Assembly (NCBI GenBank): GCA_026874595.1
Contig: CM049318.1
Coordinates: 1,375,241-1,439,240, forward strand
DNA from: Sipunculus nudus
Lineage: Eukaryota > Annelida > Sipuncula > Golfingiida > Sipunculidae
Direction of reading: 5' to 3'
DNA length: 64,000 nucleotides
Both the position numbers and the translations under genes were made by a program. Below, one piece after another: positions 58,601 through 64,000 of this stretch. Under the pieces are notes generated by a model. The model saw only the letters and a program-made list of their open reading frames with translations, made no database searches and had not been told where the DNA came from. Position 1 is the stretch's first letter. Each line of letters opens with the position of its first letter.

Positions 58601-61600
58601 AGTAAGTAATCCCACTCTAGCATGGCATTGTCAGAGGTGACTAAGTAATCCCCTATAGCATGGCATTCTCTAAGGTGACTAAGTAATCCCCTCTAGCATG
58701 GCATTGTCTGAGGTGACTAAGTAATACCCTCTAGCATGGCATTGTCTGAGGTGACTAAGTAATCCCACTCTTACATGGCATTGTCTGAGGTGACTAAGTA
58801 ATCTCACTCTAACATGGCATTGTCTGAGGTGACTAAGTAATCCCCTCTGGCATTGGGTTGTCTGAGGGTACTAAGTAATCTCACTCTAGCATGGCATTGT
58901 CTGAGGTGACTAAGTTATCCCCTATAGCATGGCATTGTCTGAGGTGACTAAAAAATCCACTATTACATGGCATTGTCTGAGGTGACTAAGTAATCCCACT
59001 CTAGCATGGCATTGTCTGAGGTGACTAAGTAATCCCCTCTAGCATGGCATTGTCTGAGGTGACTAAGTAATCCCCTCTAGCATGGCATTGTCTGAGGTGA
59101 CTAAGTCATCCTCTCTAGCATGGCGTTGTCTGAGGTGACTAAATTATCCCACTCTAGAATGGCATTGTCTGAGGTGACTAAGTAATACCCTCTAGCATGG
59201 CATTGTCTGAGGTGACTAAGTAATACCCTCTAGCATGGCATTGTCTGAGGTGACTAAGTAATACCCTCTAGCATGGCATTGTCTGAGGTGACTAAGTAAT
59301 ACCCTCTAGCATGGCATTGTCTGAGGTGACTAAGTAATACCTTCTAGCATGGCATTGTCTGAGGTGACTAAGTAATCCCACTCTAGCATGGCATTGTCTG
59401 AGGTGACTAAGTAATCCCACTATAGCATGGCATTGTCTGAGGGGACTAAGTAATACCCTCTAGCATGGCATTTTCTGAGGTGACTAAGTAATCCCATTCT
59501 AGCATGGCATTGTCTGAGGTGACTAAGTAATCCCACTCTAGCATTTCATTGTCTGATGTGACAAAGTAATCCCCTCTAGCATGGCATTGTCTGAGGTGAC
59601 TAAGTAATCCCACTCTAGCATGGCATTGTCTGAGGTGACTAAGTAATACCCTCTAGCATGGCATTGTCTGAGGTGACAAAGTTATCCCAATCTAGCATGG
59701 CATTGTCTGAGGTGACAAAGTAATCCCACTCTAGCATGGCATTGTCTGAGGTGACTAAGTAATCCCACTCTAGCATGGCATTGTCTGAGGTGACTAAGTT
59801 ATCCCACTCTAACATGGCATTGTCTGAGGTGACTAAGTTATCCCACTCTAACATGGCATTGTCTGAGGTGACAAAGTAATCCCACTCTAGCATGGCATTG
59901 TCTGAGGTGACTAAGTTATCCCACTCTAACATGGCATTGTCTGAGGTGACAAAGTAATCCCACTCTAGCATGGCATCGTCTGAGGTGACTAAGTAATCCC
60001 CTCTAGCATAGCATTGTCTGAGGTGACAAAGTAATCCCACTCTAGCATGGCAGTGTCTGAGGTGACTCAGTAATCCCCTCTAGCATGGCAGTGTCTGAGG
60101 TGACAAAGTAATCCCACTCTAGCATGGCATAGTCTGAGGTGACAAAGTAATCCCATCTAACATGGCATCGTTTGAGGTGACTCACTAATCCTACTCTAGC
60201 ACGGCAGTGTCTGAGGTGACTAAGTAATCCCTTCTAGCATCGCATTGTCTGATGTGACAAAGTAATCCCCTCTAGCATGGCATTGACTGAGGTGACTAAG
60301 TAATCCCCGCCTACATGGCATTGTCTGAGGTGACTAAGTAATCCCCTCTAGCATGGCATTGTCTGAGGTGACTAAGAAATCTACTCTTACATGGCATTGT
60401 CTGAGGTGACTAAGTAATCCCATTCTAGCATGGCATTGTCTGAGGTGACTAAGTAATCCCACCCTAGCATAGCATTGTCTGAGGTGACTCACTAATCCCC
60501 TCCTACATGGCATTGTCTGAGGTGACAAGTAATCCCCTCTAGCATGGCGTTGTCTGATGTGACTAAGTAATCCCCTCTAGCATGGCACTGTCTGAGGTGA
60601 CTAAGTAATCCCACTCTAGCATGGCATTGTCTGAGGTGACTAAGTAATCCCCTCTGGCATGGCGTTGTCTGAGGTGACCAAGTAATCCCAGTCTAGCATG
60701 GCATTGTCTGAGGTGACTAAGTAATCCCCTATAGCATGGCATTGGCTGAGGTGACTAAGTAATCCCCTCTAGCATAGCATTGTCTCAGGTGACTAAGTAA
60801 TCCCCTCTAGCATGGCGTTGTCTGACGTGACTAAGTAATCCCACTCTAGCATGGCATTGTCTGAGGTGACTAAGTAATCCCCTCTGGCATTGGGTTGTCT
60901 GAGGGTACTAAGTAATCCCACTCTAGCATGGCATTGTCTGAGGTGACTAAGTAATCCCCTATAGCATGGCATTGTCTGAGATGACTAAGAAATCCACTCT
61001 TACATGGCATTGTCTGAGGTGACTAAGTAATCCCACTCTAGCATTTCATTGTCTGATGTGACAAAGTAATCCCCTCTAGCATGGCATTGTCTGAGGTGAC
61101 TAAGTAATCCCCTCCTACATGGCATTGTCTGAGGTGACTAAGAAATCCCCTCTAGCATGGTATTGTCTGAGGTGACTAAGAAATCTACTCTTACATGGCA
61201 TTGTCTGAGGTGACTAAGTAATCCCATTCTAGCATGGCATTGTCTGAAGTGACTAAGTAATCCCACCCTAGCATAGCAACTTTCTGAGGTGACTAAGTAA
61301 TCCCCTCTAGCATGGCATTGTCTGAGGTGACTAAGTAACTCCCTCCAGCATGGCATTGTCTAAGGTGACTAAGTAATCCCACTCTTACATGGCGTTGTCT
61401 GAGGTGACTAAGTAATCCCACTCTAGCACGGCATTGTCTGAGGTGACTAAGTAATCCCACTCTAGCATGGCATTGTCTGAGGTGACTAAGTAATCCCCTC
61501 TAGCATGGCATTGTCTGAGGTGACTTAGTAATACCCTCTAGCATGGCATTGTCTCAGGTGACTAAGTAATCCCACTCTTACATGGCATTGTCTGAGGTGA

Positions 61601-64000
61601 CTAAGTAATCCCACTCTAGCATGGCATTGTCTGAGGTGACTAAGTAATCCCCTCTGGCATTGGGTTGTCTGAGGGTACTAAGTAATCTCACTCTAGCATG
61701 GCATTGTCTGAGGTGACTAAGTTATCCCCTATAGCATGGCATTGTCTGAGGTGACTAAAAAATCCACTCTTACATGGCATTGTCTGAGGTGACTAAGTAA
61801 TCCCATTCTAGCATGGCATTGTCTGAGGTGACTAAGTAATCCCACTCTAGCATGGCATTGTCTGAGGTGACTAAGTAATCCCCTCTAGCATGGCATTGTC
61901 TGAGGTGACTAAGTCATCCTCTCTAGCATGGCGTTGTCTGAGGTGACTAAATTATCCCACTCTAGAATGGCATTGTCTGAGGTGACTAAGTAATACCCTC
62001 TAGCATGGCATTGTCTGAGGTGACTAAGTAATACCCTCTAGCATGGCATTGTCTGAGGTGACTAAGTAATACCCTCTAGCATGGCATTGTCTGAGGTGAC
62101 TAAGTAATACCCTCAAGCATGGCATTGTCTGAGGTGACTAAGTAATACCCTCTAGCATGGCATTGTCTGAGGTGACTAAGTAATCCCACTCTAGCATGGC
62201 ATTGTCTGAGGTGACTAAGTAATACCCTCTAGCATGGCATTGTCTGAGGGTACTAAGTAATCCCACTCTAGCATGGCATTGTCTGAGGGGACTAAGTAAT
62301 ACCCTCTAGCATGGCATTGTCTGAGGTGACTAAGTAATCCTTTCTAGCATGGCATTGTCTGAGGTGACTAAGTAAACCCACTCTAGCATTTCATTGTCTG
62401 ATGTGACAAAGTAATCCCCTCTAGCATGGCATTGTCTGAGGTGACTAAGTTATCCCACTCTAGCATGGCATTGTCTGAGGTGACTAAGTAATACCCTCTA
62501 GCATGGCATTGTCTGAGGTGACAAAGTTATCCTACTCTAGCATGGCATTGTCTGAGGTGACAAAGTAATCCCACTCTAGCATGGCAGTGTCTGAGGTGAC
62601 TCAGTAATCCCCTCTAGCATGGCAGTGTCTGAGGTGACAAAGTAATCCCACTCTAGCATGGCATAGTCTGAGGTGACAAAGTAATCCCATCTAACATGGC
62701 ATCGTTTGAGGTGACTCACTAATCCTACTCTAGCACGGCAGTGTCTGAGGTGACTAAGTAATCCTTTCTAGCATCGCATTGTCTGATGTGACAAAGTAAT
62801 CCCCTATAGCATGGCATTGACTGAGGTGACTAAGTAATCCCCGCCTACATGGCATTGTCTGAGGTGACTAAGTAATCCCCTCTAGCATGGCATTGTCTGA
62901 GGTGACTAAGAAATCTACTCTTACATTTCATTGTCTGAGGTGACTAAGTAATCCCATTCTAGCATGGCATTGTCTGAGGTGACTAAGTAATCCCACCCTA
63001 GCATAGCATTGTCTGAGGTGACTAAGTAATCCCCTCCTACATGGCATTGTCTGAGGTGACTAAGTAATCCGCTCTAGCATGGCGTTGTCTGATGTGACTA
63101 AGTAATCCCCTCTAGCATGGCACTGTCTGAGGTGACTAAGTAATCCCACTCTAGCATGGCATTGTCTGAGGTGACTAAGTAATCCCCTCTGGCATGGCGT
63201 TGTCTGAGGTGACCAAGTAATCCCAGTCTAGCATGGCATTGTCTGAGGTGACTAAGTAATCCCCTATAGCATGGCATTGGCTGAGGTGACTAAGTAATCC
63301 CCTCTAGCATAGCATTGTCTCAGGTGACTAAGTAATCCCCTCTTGCATGGCGTTGTCTGACGTGACTAAGTAATCCCACTCTAGCATGGCATTGTCTGAG
63401 GTGACTTAGTAATCCCCTCTGGCATTGGGTTGTCTGAGGGTACTAAGGAATCCCACTCTAGCATGGCATTGTCTGAGGTGACTAAGTAATCCCCTATAGC
63501 ATGGCATTGTCTGAGATGACTAAGAAATCCACTCTTACATGGCATTGTCTGAGGTGACTAAGTAATCCCACTCTAGCATTTCATTGTCTGATGTGACAAA
63601 GTAATCCCCTCTAGCATGGCATTGTCTGAGGTGACTAAGTAATCCCCTCCTACATGGCATTGTCTGAGGTGACTAAGAAATCCCCTCTAGCATGGTATTG
63701 TCTGAGGTGACTAAGAAATCTACTCTTACATGGCATTGTCTGAGGTGACTAAGTAATCCCATTCTAGCATGGCATTGTCTGAAGTGACTTAGTAATCCCA
63801 CCCTAGCATAGCAACTTTCTGAGGTGACTAAGTAATCCCCTCTAGCATGGCATTGTCTGAGGTGACTAAGTAACTCCCTCTAGCATGGCATTGTCTAAGG
63901 TGACTAAGTAATCCCACTCTTACATGGCGTTGTCTGAGGTGACTAAGTAATCCCACTCTAGCACGGCATTGTCTGAGGTGACTAAGTAATCCCACTCTAG
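55680..64000. repeat. 38-bp satellite array (about 219 units) with ~2.5-2.8-kb higher-order repeats, running off the window
   Basis: The unit is 38 bp: TGTCTGAGGTGACTAAGTAA, then TCCCCTCTAGCATGGCAT. Variant classes include TCCCACTCTAGC, ATACCCTC, AAATCTACTCTTACATGG, TTGGGTTGTCTGAGGGTACT and GACAAAGTAATCCC. A TCCCATCTAACATGGCATCG block at 60151 recurs at 62685 (2534 bp). A TCTAGAATGG block at 59153 recurs at 61961 (2808 bp). The last ~5.2 kb are therefore two copies of a long higher-order unit, one with an extra ~270 bp. A smaller higher-order pattern (GGCATTATCTCAGGTTACTA at 57363, 57832 and 58166) exists in the middle. Frames of up to 133 codons on the minus strand follow from unit length. 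Confidence 0.98.

Noticed and set aside
56435-61356. Minus-strand frames of LLSHLRQCHAR type
   Set aside because: Product of the 38-bp satellite read in three successive frames; zinc-finger-like Cys/His spacing is coincidental.

Overview
The window is intergenic, repeat-dominated animal DNA. It is AT-rich, holds eukaryotic transposon families (Ty3/gypsy-type LTR elements, L1-type LINE, Penelope-like GIY-YIG remnant, tRNA-derived SINE, hAT and other TIR elements) and very large tandem arrays. The gag/pol wording, the microsatellite-bearing small elements and the satellite style resemble bivalve mollusc genomes. That assignment is inference. I found no intact host gene, no tRNA or rRNA gene, no CRISPR array and no bacterial operon.

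Layout. 0.2-1.1 kb and 8.8-9.96 kb are two diverged direct copies of one segment. Between them lie a solo LTR (1102-2017), a frameshifted Penelope-like 3' end (2430-3141), a TIR element (3516-4678), a 45-bp minisatellite (5120-7140) and a dead L1-type LINE 3' end (7145-8590). A non-autonomous hAT element with a perfect 8-bp target duplication sits at 10056-10922.

From 13.6 kb a second duplicated segment family begins. Copy C is at 13.64-17.34 kb with a probable continuation at 23.2-24.3 kb, copy A at 38.08-46.7 kb and copy B at 47.06-52.95 kb. Each copy carries its own private tandem array: 56 bp in C, 26 bp in A, 17 bp in B. Copy A also carries a 3.25-kb long-TIR element absent from the matching point in C, and an LTR fragment.

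21.5-32.2 kb is built from two interleaved pairs of inverted repeats (A...B...A'...B'). A third small TIR element inside B was tandemly triplicated together with its flank. 33.18-36.68 kb is a minus-strand LTR retrotransposon, heavily deleted, with a solo LTR of the same family nested in its gag. The last 8.3 kb (55.68 kb to the window end) is a 38-bp satellite with higher-order repeats of about 2.5-2.8 kb, continuing beyond the window.

Nothing here forms a functioning pathway. The main content is a record of insertion, inverted duplication, template-switch-like amplification and satellite birth. Most long reading frames are by-products of satellite units whose lengths give stop-free frames.
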